A program made the position numbers and the translations under genes. 64,000 nucleotides of DNA from contig JAQSXR010000003.1 in NCBI GenBank assembly GCA_029256575.1, positions 62,001 to 126,000 of the forward strand, given 5' to 3'. Below, in pieces: positions 1-8,326 of this stretch (the first letter of the stretch is position 1; each line of letters starts with the position of its first letter). The stretch comes from Clostridiales bacterium. Lineage in GTDB: Bacteria > Bacillota > Clostridia > Lachnospirales > JAQSXR01. The notes beneath the pieces are model-generated. The model worked only from the letters and a program-made list of their open reading frames with translations, ran no database searches and had not been told where the DNA came from.

Positions 1-2
1 CG

Positions 3-941
3 ATGAAAAAAATACTTAGAACCATCGATGGCAAAATAACAAGAATAGAGACTCCTGTAGAGGGATGTTGGATTGCTTTAACAAATCCAGAGTATTCACT
101 TCTTGAAGAGATATCAGCACAATATAGTATTGATATAGATCATTTAAAAGCAGCACTAGATGAGGAAGAAAGAGCCAGAATAGAAGTTGAAGATAATTAT
201 ACTTTAATTCTTGTCGATATTCCTGTTGTTGAACAAAGAAAGAATCAAGTATATCACGTAACAATGCCTCTAAGTATAATAATAACGGAAGAAATTATAT
301 TTACAGTTTGCTTAAGAGATACTCCAATTCTTGAAGATTTTATGGATGGCAAAGTAAAGAATTTTTTTACAACCAAAAAAACCAGATTTATATTACAAAT
401 GCTTTATAAGAATGCACAGTACTTTCTTCAATATCTTAGAGTAATCGATAAAAGAAGTAATATGATTGAACGTGAGCTTCACATTTCAACAAAGAATAAA
501 GAATTAATAGAATTACTTGAATTAGAGAAGAGCTTAGTATATTTTACGACATCACTTCGTTCAAATGAAGCAGTACTTGAAAGAATGCTTCGGATAGAAT
601 CCATTAAGCAGTATCCTGAGGATAAAGAGTTGCTTGAAGATGTTATCATAGAGAATAAACAAGCCATGGAAATGGGTGATATCTATAGTGGAATACTTAG
701 TGGGACTATGGATGCATTTGCATCTGTTATATCAAATAACTTGAATATAGTAATGAAAATGTTAGCAGGTATAACAATAATTATGAGCATACCAACGATT
801 ATAGCGAGTTTTTTCGGTATGAATGTAATGGGTGGAATGCCATTTCAAAATAATCCATATGGTTTTTCAATAATTATTGGTATTACCGTATTAGTTGCTC
901 TCGTTACATTTTTTGTAATGATGAGAAAAAAAATGTTATAA
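3..941 (+). CDS. corA: CorA-family divalent cation transporter
   Basis: Predicted inner-membrane magnesium/cobalt channel of the CorA family. The 312-residue protein has a long soluble N-terminal domain rich in charged helices, then two C-terminal membrane segments (about residues 250-271 and 284-306). The family signature Gly-Met-Asn sits between them at residues 272-274, where CorA channels form the ion selectivity loop, and the tail is basic (RKKML). Length is normal for the family. The ATG lies two bases inside the window edge, so the ribosome site and promoter are outside view. The next gene starts 13 bases after the stop, suggesting co-transcription. Substrate (Mg, Co, Ni) cannot be decided from sequence. 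Confidence 0.93.
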   Translation: MKKILRTIDGKITRIETPVEGCWIALTNPEYSLLEEISAQYSIDIDHLKAALDEEERARIEVEDNYTLILVDIPVVEQRKNQVYHVTMPLSIIITEEIIFTVCLRDTPILEDFMDGKVKNFFTTKKTRFILQMLYKNAQYFLQYLRVIDKRSNMIERELHISTKNKELIELLELEKSLVYFTTSLRSNEAVLERMLRIESIKQYPEDKELLEDVIIENKQAMEMGDIYSGILSGTMDAFASVISNNLNIVMKMLAGITIIMSIPTIIASFFGMNVMGGMPFQNNPYGFSIIIGITVLVALVTFFVMMRKKML

Positions 942-953
942 GGATGTGTTGAT

Positions 954-1793
954 ATGAAATTTTTGAATAAAATGGAAAAAACATTCGGTAGATTTGCAAT
1001 CAAAAATTTAATGTTATACGTAATCGTAATAAACATTATTGGAATTTTTGCAACACTTATAGAACCAAATCTAGTAAACTCTCTCTATTTTAATCCAGTA
1101 GCGTTTTTGAATGGAGAAGTGTGGAGAATCTTTACAGTTGCTTTCATGCCGACTACTGAAGTTGGGTTATTAATGGGATTAATATTATATTTTTACTATT
1201 GGGTTGGATCTTCGATTGAGAATACAATAGGTAGTTTTAAATTTAATGTATATTATTTTAGTGGCTATCTACTTACAATAATAGTAAGTTTATTAACTTC
1301 TTTTCCAGTTGAAAATTTAGGATACTTAAATTTATCAATATTTTTAGCTTTTGCCGCATTAGCTCCAAATCATACAGTTTTGTTATTCTTTATATTACCT
1401 GTAAAAATGAAATATCTAGCTTTATTTGATGTTGTATTACAGTTATACATTGCTGTTGGCGCAATATTTAATAAAAGTTTGGCTGCATTTCCTAGTATTC
1501 GCTATGGATTAGCGATGACAGTACTTGTACCTTTGATAAATGCCGGTATTTTTGCATTGTTATTTCGATCAGGTAGGGGGCTTTCAAAGAATAATAAACA
1601 GCGTAGATTTGAAAAAGAATTTAGGCAACAAATGGCACATAATCAAAGTAAAACGTATGAGCCGAAACATAGATGTACTGTTTGCGGAAGAACAGAAGTA
1701 GATGACGAGAGTTTAGAATTTAGATTTTGTTCTAAATGCGAAGGAAATTATGAGTATTGCTCAGACCATTTATTTAATCATGAGCATAAGTAG
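954..1793 (+). CDS. Rhomboid-like membrane protein with C-terminal zinc finger, probably not a protease
   Basis: A 279-residue integral membrane protein with about six hydrophobic segments in residues 15-200, resembling the rhomboid/Der1 fold (the EVWRIFTVAF segment and the later FFILPVKMK segment are typical of the group). The GxSG serine motif and partner His of active rhomboid proteases are not visible; the matching region reads YLNLSIFLAF. The cytoplasmic tail carries C241, C244, C259, C262, C269 and H272, arranged like a zinc-binding knuckle. A ribosome site (AAGGATGTG) precedes the ATG and the gene closely follows corA. Function unknown; a membrane adaptor or pseudoprotease role is inference. 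Confidence 0.75.
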   Translation: MKFLNKMEKTFGRFAIKNLMLYVIVINIIGIFATLIEPNLVNSLYFNPVAFLNGEVWRIFTVAFMPTTEVGLLMGLILYFYYWVGSSIENTIGSFKFNVYYFSGYLLTIIVSLLTSFPVENLGYLNLSIFLAFAALAPNHTVLLFFILPVKMKYLALFDVVLQLYIAVGAIFNKSLAAFPSIRYGLAMTVLVPLINAGIFALLFRSGRGLSKNNKQRRFEKEFRQQMAHNQSKTYEPKHRCTVCGRTEVDDESLEFRFCSKCEGNYEYCSDHLFNHEHK

Positions 1794-1803
1794 AAAAACT
1801 TAC

Positions 1804-1830
1804 GGGTAATGATTTACATCATTGCCCTTT
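1804..1830 (+). terminator. Rho-independent terminator before pyk
   Basis: GGGTAATGAT and ATCATTGCCC form a 10-bp stem with one G-T pair and a 4-base loop, followed by a T-rich stretch. It lies just after the rhomboid-like gene and overlaps the pyk leader. Confidence 0.7.
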
Positions 1831-1855
1831 GATTTATTTTAAAGGAGAGATAACA

Positions 1856-3274
1856 TTGAAAAAGACAAAAATTATAGCTACACTAGGACCTGCTGCAGAA
1901 AGTAAAGAAATACTTAAGAAATTATTTCAAAATGGAGTAAATATATGTAGATTAAATTTCTCTCATGGAGATCATGAGGAACAGCTTAGAAGAATTAATC
2001 TTGTAAAGGAAGTAAGAAAAGAGATGAATCTTCCAATTGCATTATTATTAGATACAAAGGGACCAGAAATAAGAACTGGTATATTTGAAAACGATTGTGC
2101 GATATTAACAAGCGGTCAAGAATTTACACTTACTACGAAAGAAATGGTTGGAAACAACGATATTTGTTATATTACTTATGAAAATTTAGTTAATGATGTA
2201 ACAGTTGGAGATATAATATTATTAGATGATGGTATGATCGAACTACGAGTAAAAGAAATAGATCATGACGTTATACGCTGTTTGGTAATAAACGGAGGCA
2301 TTATCAGTAACAAAAGAGGAGTTAATGTTCCTAATGTAAAGATAAAACTACCACCAATTACTCAAAAAGATAAGGAAGATATATTATTTGGTATTAAACA
2401 CGAAGTTGATTTCATTGCAGCATCTTTTGTTCGGTCTGCTGATGCAGTGCGACAAATAAGGAAAATTTTAGATGAACATAATTCAGACATTCAAATAATT
2501 GCAAAGATAGAAAATCAAGAAGGCGTTGATAATATAGATGAGATTATCGAAACTTCAAATGGTATAATGGTAGCTAGAGGAGATTTAGGTGTTGAAATTC
2601 CAACAGAACAAGTACCATTTATTCAAAAAAGTATAATCAAGAAATGCAATGATGCATCAAGACCAGTAATCACAGCGACACAAATGCTTGATTCGATGAT
2701 GAGAAATCCTGTTCCTACCAGAGCAGAAGTGACAGATGTTGCAAATGCTATATATGATGGTACAGATGCAATCATGTTATCAGGTGAAACGGCAGCAGGT
2801 AAATTTCCGATTGAAGCGGTAAAAACTATGGTTAAGATTGCATTAGAAACTGAAAGCAGATTAGATTACAAACAAATACTCAAATTGAAAAATGAAGCAA
2901 ATTCTACAAATGTTGCAAGAGCAGTAAGTTATTCTTCTTGTTCTACAGCACTAAGTCTAAATGCAAAAGCGATAATTACATCGAGTATGACAGGGTTTAC
3001 AGCTAGAATGGTTTCTAGTTACAGGCCAGAAGCTCAAATAATTGGAATAACAGCTCTAGAATCCGTGAGAAGAAAAATGCAATTATTTTGGGGAGTACTT
3101 CCTATATTGACGGAACAGTTTAATTCTACAGATGATTTATTAATACGTGCTGTAGAAGAAACAAAAAAAGCAGAAGTAGTACATGAAGGTGACATTGTCG
3201 TAATAACAGCTGGTCTTCCAACCGGAGGAGAAGGTGTTTATACAAATATGATGAAAATTGAAACTGTAAAATAA
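1856..3274 (+). CDS. pyk: Pyruvate kinase
   Basis: Catalyses the last step of glycolysis, phosphoenolpyruvate plus ADP to pyruvate plus ATP, in the cytoplasm. Family motifs are intact: RLNFSHG near the N-terminus, LLDTKGPEIRTG, the signature IIAKIENQEGVDNIDEI containing the catalytic Lys, MVARGDLGVEIP and TATQMLDSM. The start chosen is TTG because AAAGGAGAG ends 6 bases before it; an upstream in-frame TTG has no ribosome site and lies in the terminator stem. The 472 residues match the short form without the extra C-terminal PEP-utiliser domain found in Bacillus. A terminator precedes and another follows, so it is probably a single-gene unit. Confidence 0.96.
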   Translation: MKKTKIIATLGPAAESKEILKKLFQNGVNICRLNFSHGDHEEQLRRINLVKEVRKEMNLPIALLLDTKGPEIRTGIFENDCAILTSGQEFTLTTKEMVGNNDICYITYENLVNDVTVGDIILLDDGMIELRVKEIDHDVIRCLVINGGIISNKRGVNVPNVKIKLPPITQKDKEDILFGIKHEVDFIAASFVRSADAVRQIRKILDEHNSDIQIIAKIENQEGVDNIDEIIETSNGIMVARGDLGVEIPTEQVPFIQKSIIKKCNDASRPVITATQMLDSMMRNPVPTRAEVTDVANAIYDGTDAIMLSGETAAGKFPIEAVKTMVKIALETESRLDYKQILKLKNEANSTNVARAVSYSSCSTALSLNAKAIITSSMTGFTARMVSSYRPEAQIIGITALESVRRKMQLFWGVLPILTEQFNSTDDLLIRAVEETKKAEVVHEGDIVVITAGLPTGGEGVYTNMMKIETVK

Positions 3275-3284
3275 ATATAAATAT

Positions 3285-3327
3285 TAGTCCATCATTTGTT
3301 TTCAATATAACAAGGATGGACTATTTT
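3285..3327 (+). terminator. Terminator after pyk
   Basis: TAGTCCATC and GATGGACTA form a perfect 9-bp stem around a 21-base loop, followed by TTTT. Confidence 0.75.
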
Positions 3328-3330
3328 ATG

Positions 3331-3374
3331 AAACAGGAAAGTTATCTCGCAATGGAGCTAACTTTCCTGTTTTA
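3331..3374. terminator. Second hairpin between convergent pyk and patatin genes
   Basis: AAACAGGAAAGTTA and TAACTTTCCTGTTT are perfect 14-base inverted arms around a 14-base loop. A-rich and T-rich flanks on the two sides would let it work as a bidirectional terminator for the convergent genes. Confidence 0.7.
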
Positions 3375-3396
3375 CTAGTGTAGAGTAACCGCCTTC

Positions 3397-4209
3397 TTAA
3401 TTTTTAACGGGTTTCAATATTTTCATAGCATCCGTATAGCCTAATTCTATATTGCGTAAGGAAATATCAGGAGAGAAGTTTAATGTTCCTTTAATTAAAC
3501 CACCTTGCTTTTTAGAAGAAATAATTTCTGTAAATTTACAGTCAGGGAACTTCTTTTTATTAATTATTGATTTATGTGCAAGAGGAACTACAATGAAATT
3601 TCGATAACCTAAGTCATATAGTGGTTTAATAGGAGTATTATCAACGATCCCACCATCATAATAGTGTTTTTCATTTATATCAACATCATCAAATATAAGC
3701 GGAATAGCAGCTGAGGCCATTAACTTTTCTCTTATATCAGATGTTGGTTGTTTATTTAATTTAAAATATACCGCTTTTATAAGGGGAACTTCTGTACATG
3801 TTACATAAAAGTCTATTTTCGACTTACTTATTTGATATAAGTTCAAATTTTTATCTATAATATTTTCCACTACATCCATTGAGAATAATCCAAAGTCACA
3901 TAAACATAATAATCCGGTCACTACTAGTTTGCGTTTTAAGAAGCTGTTTGAAGACAAAGAAAATATGCAACGAAAAAATTTCGTGAAATCTGGTCTCAAA
4001 ACTTTTTCGCTTGTTAACGATAACCACAATTTTTCTGCTCTATTATAATCACCATTAAGAAACAATGCACCATTTAATGCTCCGATGGAAGTTCCGGATA
4101 CAGCTGTAATACTATCTTTTAAATTGCATTCGACTAAAGCTTTCCAAACACCAATTTGGTATGCTCCTTTTGCACCACCACCAGATAGGATAAGGGCTGT
4201 ACCATCCAT
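3397..4209 (-). CDS. Patatin-like phospholipase
   Basis: Predicted cytoplasmic serine lipid acyl hydrolase of the patatin family. The 270-residue protein shows the oxyanion-hole motif GGGAKG at residues 10-15, the nucleophile elbow GTSIG with Ser41, and the catalytic Asp of the DGG motif at residue 185, so the Ser-Asp dyad is complete. No signal peptide or membrane segment is seen. The ATG follows AGAGGTG on the minus strand. It is a lone minus-strand gene between convergent pyk and the divergent beta-propeller gene. The lipid substrate is unknown. Confidence 0.9.
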   Translation of the reverse strand: MDGTALILSGGGAKGAYQIGVWKALVECNLKDSITAVSGTSIGALNGALFLNGDYNRAEKLWLSLTSEKVLRPDFTKFFRCIFSLSSNSFLKRKLVVTGLLCLCDFGLFSMDVVENIIDKNLNLYQISKSKIDFYVTCTEVPLIKAVYFKLNKQPTSDIREKLMASAAIPLIFDDVDINEKHYYDGGIVDNTPIKPLYDLGYRNFIVVPLAHKSIINKKKFPDCKFTEIISSKKQGGLIKGTLNFSPDISLRNIELGYTDAMKILKPVKN

Positions 4210-4384
4210 AATAGCACCTCTTTATCGTTTTGATAGTACATTATATGAACGAATTTTATTATTTAAGTTACTTAGTTGAGGTTTTTTAATTATTTTATAA
4301 AATTAGCTGAATTAGATGGAACTAAATTACAAACATAACGTTAAATAGGTATAAAGCTTTTAAATAAAAAGAAGGAGTGATATT

Positions 4385-6298
4385 ATGAAAAAAATTGGAG
4401 CGGTTATATTAATATTTTCTATTTTATTCAGTATGGTTGGATGTCAACAGTCAGTTGGAGCAACTATAATAAATGCAGAAGAAGGGAACTTTATTAAGGC
4501 AACAAGTTATAAGGATATCGAGAAATATGTAAAAAAAGCAGTTAGGAAAAGATTTTCATCAGAGCGAAACATATTTGATATCATTTTTGGTAATAGGCAA
4601 TATAAGGATGCTACAGATATTATAGTTGAAGAATCAGCAACAAGTGGAGTTGCTGTCAATGATTCAGCAAAACCAACGACTGATGGCGACTACTCTGAGA
4701 CAAATACGCAAGTTAAGGGAGTAGACGAAGCAGATATTATTAAAACAGATGGTAAATATATTTATTCGGTTGTAAATAATAATTTTGTAAGTATCGTAGA
4801 ACCATATAATGGTCTGATAAAACAAATTAGTAAAGTATCTTCCGATAATCAAGATAAATGGATTAGAGAAATATTTATTGATGAAAATAGACTTATTGTT
4901 ATATGGGAGAGAAATTATGTTTTTAGAACAATGAGTGAAGATCAAAATAAAACGACTTCATCAGAAGATAAAATGAGTATCTTACCAGGAGAATATTACC
5001 CAGGAGCTGGAAAGCAACTAGCAAGTGTTGAAGTATATGATACAACAGATATATCGAACCCTTCCTTACTTAAGACTCTTGAAGTTGAAGGACAAATTGT
5101 ATCAACAAGAAAGATAGACAACGTAATGTATTTAGTAGCGGATAAATATTGCTATATTTATGATGTAAGTGAAGTTAAAGAGGATGAAATAATTCCTTTT
5201 GTATCAGAAGATGGTAGTGAACCTAAGAAAATCGATTGTGAAGCTATTACTATTTTCCCTGATTCAGAGGTAGAGAAATTCACTAATATATTAACAATAG
5301 ATATCTATAATACAGACAGTAATAAAATATCAAGTTACTTAGCTGGTTCAGGTTCATCTATGTACATGAACACTGATTCACTCTATTTAGCAGATTACTC
5401 TTATCACTATACAAATAATAATGGATATGAAGTAACATCGATTTCAAAATATGATATTGATGGAATCAATATTAATTATATTGCAACTGGAGAAGTAAAA
5501 GGGCACATCATTAATCAATTTGCAATGGATGAATACAACGACTTCTTTCGAGTAGCTACTACAGATAATCTTTCAAATGGAGTTTTTGTATTTGATAAGA
5601 ATATGAAACAAGTAGGAAAAGTAGATGACTTAGCAAAAGGTGAAATGATATATTCAGTTCGTTTTACAGGTGAAAAAGCATATATGGTAACTTTTAAAAC
5701 GATGGACCCTCTATTTGTAATCGATTTATCAAATCCAGAAAATCCTAAGGTACTTGGAGAGTTAAAAATACCTGGATTTAGTAACTATATGCATCCAATA
5801 AGTGATAATACAGTGCTTGGAATTGGAAGAGATACTGTAGAAATTTATGAGAAAGATAAAAATGGAAAAGAGATAGTTGTAGGTTTTCGAACTGGTGGAA
5901 TTAAATTATCATTATTTGATGTAACTGATCCTGAAAATCCGATTGAAAAAGAAAAAATAATATTTGGAGATGAATACACAAACTCAGAAGCACTTTACAA
6001 TCACAAAGCTATTATGGTTGATAAAGAAAGAAATATCTTTGGGCTTCCAGTGGAATTATACGATTATGTAAATGGAAACAATAGCGCATCAATTCTATTA
6101 ATTAAAGCTACTGATAGCGAACTTAGCAAATATGGTGAAGTAAGCATTCCAAATAACGAAAATGCTTGGTATTATATGAATGGCCTAAGATCATTAACAA
6201 TCGGAGATTATCTTTATGTAAAAGCTGGCGAAATGATGTATTCATATAACTATGATAATCTTAAGTTATTTACAACAGTAAATTTATTAAGTAAATAA
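4385..6298 (+). CDS. Secreted beta-propeller lipoprotein
   Basis: A 637-residue exported protein. Residues 1-20 form a lipoprotein signal peptide with lipobox SMVGC, so Cys20 should be lipidated and the protein tethered outside the membrane. The body resembles the bacterial 'beta propeller domain' family: the segment VKGVDEADIIKTDGKYIYSV (about residues 113-132) is characteristic, and blade-like repeats such as VIDLSNPENPKVLGEL and LFDVTDPENPIEKEKI recur. AAGGAGTGATATT precedes the ATG. No neighbour suggests a pathway; ligand and role are unknown. Confidence 0.85.
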   Translation: MKKIGAVILIFSILFSMVGCQQSVGATIINAEEGNFIKATSYKDIEKYVKKAVRKRFSSERNIFDIIFGNRQYKDATDIIVEESATSGVAVNDSAKPTTDGDYSETNTQVKGVDEADIIKTDGKYIYSVVNNNFVSIVEPYNGLIKQISKVSSDNQDKWIREIFIDENRLIVIWERNYVFRTMSEDQNKTTSSEDKMSILPGEYYPGAGKQLASVEVYDTTDISNPSLLKTLEVEGQIVSTRKIDNVMYLVADKYCYIYDVSEVKEDEIIPFVSEDGSEPKKIDCEAITIFPDSEVEKFTNILTIDIYNTDSNKISSYLAGSGSSMYMNTDSLYLADYSYHYTNNNGYEVTSISKYDIDGININYIATGEVKGHIINQFAMDEYNDFFRVATTDNLSNGVFVFDKNMKQVGKVDDLAKGEMIYSVRFTGEKAYMVTFKTMDPLFVIDLSNPENPKVLGELKIPGFSNYMHPISDNTVLGIGRDTVEIYEKDKNGKEIVVGFRTGGIKLSLFDVTDPENPIEKEKIIFGDEYTNSEALYNHKAIMVDKERNIFGLPVELYDYVNGNNSASILLIKATDSELSKYGEVSIPNNENAWYYMNGLRSLTIGDYLYVKAGEMMYSYNYDNLKLFTTVNLLSK

Positions 6299-6387
6299 AT
6301 TTCGGTAGATATAAATTAGTAAATCAAAATAAGTAGATAGCAAAAAATAAAAATAAGTAGATAACAAAAAATAAAAATAAGAAAGTA

Positions 6388-6463
6388 AAAATAAGTTAAT
6401 AAAAATAAGTTAACAAAATAAGTTAATAAAAATAAGTTAACAAAATAAGTTAATAAAAATAAG
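6388..6463 (+). repeat. 27-bp tandem repeat, about 2.8 copies, in a 375-bp gene-free gap
   Basis: The gap between the lipoprotein and methyltransferase genes is very A-rich. The 27-base unit built from AAAATAAGTTAAT plus AAAAATAAGTTAAC is repeated exactly at 6388-6414 and 6415-6441, then partially to 6463. A related degenerate repeat (AAATAAGTAGATA plus CAAAAAATA) precedes it at about 6328-6380. No open frame or stable structure is visible in the repeat. The remainder of the gap holds a terminator hairpin and a candidate promoter. Confidence 0.8.
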
Positions 6464-6513
6464 ATAATAATAATAAGTAAAAAGTATAAGTAAATAATTT
6501 ATGTAAAATAGAG

Positions 6514-6558
6514 AAAGAAATCATGGGTAGGTGAAACTACTACCGATGATTTCTTTTT
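6514..6558 (+). terminator. Terminator in the gap after the lipoprotein gene
   Basis: AAGAAATCAT and ATGATTTCTT pair, with GTAG/CTAC inside, followed by TTTTT. It lies beyond the tandem repeats, so transcripts of the lipoprotein gene may carry the repeat tract in their 3' end. Confidence 0.65.
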
Positions 6559-6591
6559 ATATAGAAATGTATATAAATAGCATACAACAAC

Positions 6592-6621
6592 TTGTATCTT
6601 ATCTAAATTCTAAGCTATACA
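6592..6621 (+). promoter_or_regulatory. Candidate sigma-A promoter for the methyltransferase gene
   Basis: TTGTAT and TATACA separated by 18 bases, 52 bases before the ATG. Confidence 0.4.
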
Positions 6622-6673
6622 AAAAGAAAGGTTAATGTTAAAATTATAATGATTTTAAGTTAGGAGCGATAAT

Positions 6674-7819
6674 ATGAGTGATATAAGAACGGCTTTAGAT
6701 AAAATATTTAAAAATGCAATTAAGTTAGTAATAAGCAATAAAAAGAACAAAGCATATGAATTTAACAAAATAATTATTCAAATAAAGGTGATTGATAACA
6801 GTACGATATATCAAATAGAAAAGTACACCGATAAACAAGTATTTCATGAAAATCTATCTCAAGAAGAAGCGATAGGTAGAACTGAAGAATTTTTAGAAGA
6901 AAACTTTAAACAACTAGATGCATGGAGTGAAGATACACAATACACCATGAAATTATCAAAAAAAGATAAAGTTTTATTTATCTCGAAACCTCTAAAGAAT
7001 ATTATTAAGATAAATACAAGTCACAATAGAGAAAAGAATTATATTCTTAAAGAAGGAACGGATATTCCAGCTCTCGTAGAATTAGGTGTATTTACGAAAG
7101 AAGGAAAAGTAGTAAATTCCATGTATGATAAATACAAACAAATTAATAGATTTATCGAATTAGTAGATGATGTAATTAAAAAACAAAACTTTATGAAAAT
7201 GAATATTATTGATTTTGGATGTGGTAAATCTTATTTAACTTTTGTCCTATATCATTATCTTGTTAATATAAAAGGGATTGAAGCGCATATAATAGGATTA
7301 GATCTAAAGGAAGATGTAATAAGAAAATGTAGTGAATTGGCGCTTAAATATAATTATACCAATCTAAAATTCGAGATTGGAAATATCAATAATTATAAAT
7401 ATGAAGACAAAGTAGATATGGTTATTACTCTACATGCTTGTGATACTGCCACTGATTATGCACTATACAATGCGATAAACTGGGGGGCAAGCATTATTAT
7501 GAGTGTGCCATGTTGCCAACATGAACTTAACTCACAAATTAAAACGGATAAACTAAGTGCTTTAACAAAGTATGGTTTGATTAAAGAAAGATTCTCAGCA
7601 CTAGCAACCGATACAATAAGAGGATGTTTATTGGAATATAAAGGCTATCAAACACAATTACTTGAATTTGTTGACTTAGAGCATTCCCCTAAAAATATCT
7701 TAATTCGAGCTATTAAAACAAAGGTAACAAAAGATAAATCCGAAACATCACTAGAAGAAGCAACAAATTTAATGAAAGAGTTCGGATTTGAGCCAACTTT
7801 ATATAAGCTTTTAAAGTAA
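6674..7819 (+). CDS. Class I SAM-dependent methyltransferase (Methyltransf_32-like)
   Basis: A 381-residue cytoplasmic protein. About 170 N-terminal residues are of unknown function, then a Rossmann methyltransferase domain begins at IIDFGCGKSYLT (around residue 178), the glycine-rich SAM-binding motif I. An acidic end of strand 2 follows (IIGLDLKEDVI), then ITLHACDTATD and the unusual MSVPCCQHEL at about residues 277-284. The PCCQHE motif is typical of the group related to TRM13/GSTCD-type methyltransferases, which hints at an RNA substrate, but this is inference. AGGAGCGAT precedes the ATG. The ArsC-like gene follows within 22 bases. Confidence 0.75.
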   Translation: MSDIRTALDKIFKNAIKLVISNKKNKAYEFNKIIIQIKVIDNSTIYQIEKYTDKQVFHENLSQEEAIGRTEEFLEENFKQLDAWSEDTQYTMKLSKKDKVLFISKPLKNIIKINTSHNREKNYILKEGTDIPALVELGVFTKEGKVVNSMYDKYKQINRFIELVDDVIKKQNFMKMNIIDFGCGKSYLTFVLYHYLVNIKGIEAHIIGLDLKEDVIRKCSELALKYNYTNLKFEIGNINNYKYEDKVDMVITLHACDTATDYALYNAINWGASIIMSVPCCQHELNSQIKTDKLSALTKYGLIKERFSALATDTIRGCLLEYKGYQTQLLEFVDLEHSPKNILIRAIKTKVTKDKSETSLEEATNLMKEFGFEPTLYKLLK

Positions 7820-7840
7820 GTAAGAGATTGGAGAGATAAC

Positions 7841-8182
7841 ATGAATGTACAAATATTCGGTAAATCAAAGTGTTTCGATACAAAGAAAGCAGAGCGCTAT
7901 TTCAAAGAAAGAAATATTAAATATCAACTAATCGATATTGTTAAATTTGGTATGAGTAAAGGAGAATTTAATAATGTAAAAACGGCAGTAGGAGGAATGG
8001 ATAAGCTTATAGATGCAAAATCAAAGGATCAAGCAGCTGTTCTTATAAAGTATCTTTCTGATGAAAGTGATAAAGAAGACAAACTTTTAGAAAATCCTAA
8101 GATATTTGTAACACCGATTGTGCGGAATGGGAAAAAGGCAACAGTAGGATATAAACCAGATATTTGGAAGGATTGGGAGTAA
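7841..8182 (+). CDS. ArsC/Spx-family thioredoxin-fold protein
   Basis: A 113-residue protein of the arsenate reductase (ArsC)/Spx family: N-terminal beta strand, then KSKCFDTKKAERYFKERNI with the conserved single Cys11, and a C-terminal TPIVRNGKKATVGY segment typical of this group. Spx-type CxxC is absent because Cys11 is followed by FDT. Many members of this clade have no proven arsenate activity, and there are no ars genes nearby, so a general redox role is as likely. GGAGAG lies 7 bases before the ATG; it is probably co-transcribed with the upstream methyltransferase. Confidence 0.8.
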   Translation: MNVQIFGKSKCFDTKKAERYFKERNIKYQLIDIVKFGMSKGEFNNVKTAVGGMDKLIDAKSKDQAAVLIKYLSDESDKEDKLLENPKIFVTPIVRNGKKATVGYKPDIWKDWE

Positions 8183-8227
8183 ATTATGGTAATTAGTATC
8201 TAGACAAATATTAATATTTATATTAAA

Positions 8228-8256
8228 ATAAAAAAAGTGGCTTTCACTTTTTTTTA
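8228..8256 (+). terminator. Terminator after the ArsC-like gene
   Basis: A short AAAGTG/CACTTT stem extended by A-rich and T-rich arms, ending in a run of eight T. Confidence 0.7.
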
Positions 8257-8326
8257 TGCGTATTCACTTTAACGAATTAAAGCATTTATAGGTAAAAGCA
8301 TTAATGTGGAAGAGGAGATAAATATT

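Noticed and set aside
6388-6463. CRISPR array
   Set aside because: Units are directly adjacent without unique spacers, purely A+T, and no cas genes are near.
8306-8326. Upstream GTG start for the sodium symporter
   Set aside because: It lies before GAGGAG, which is correctly spaced for the ATG seven codons later.
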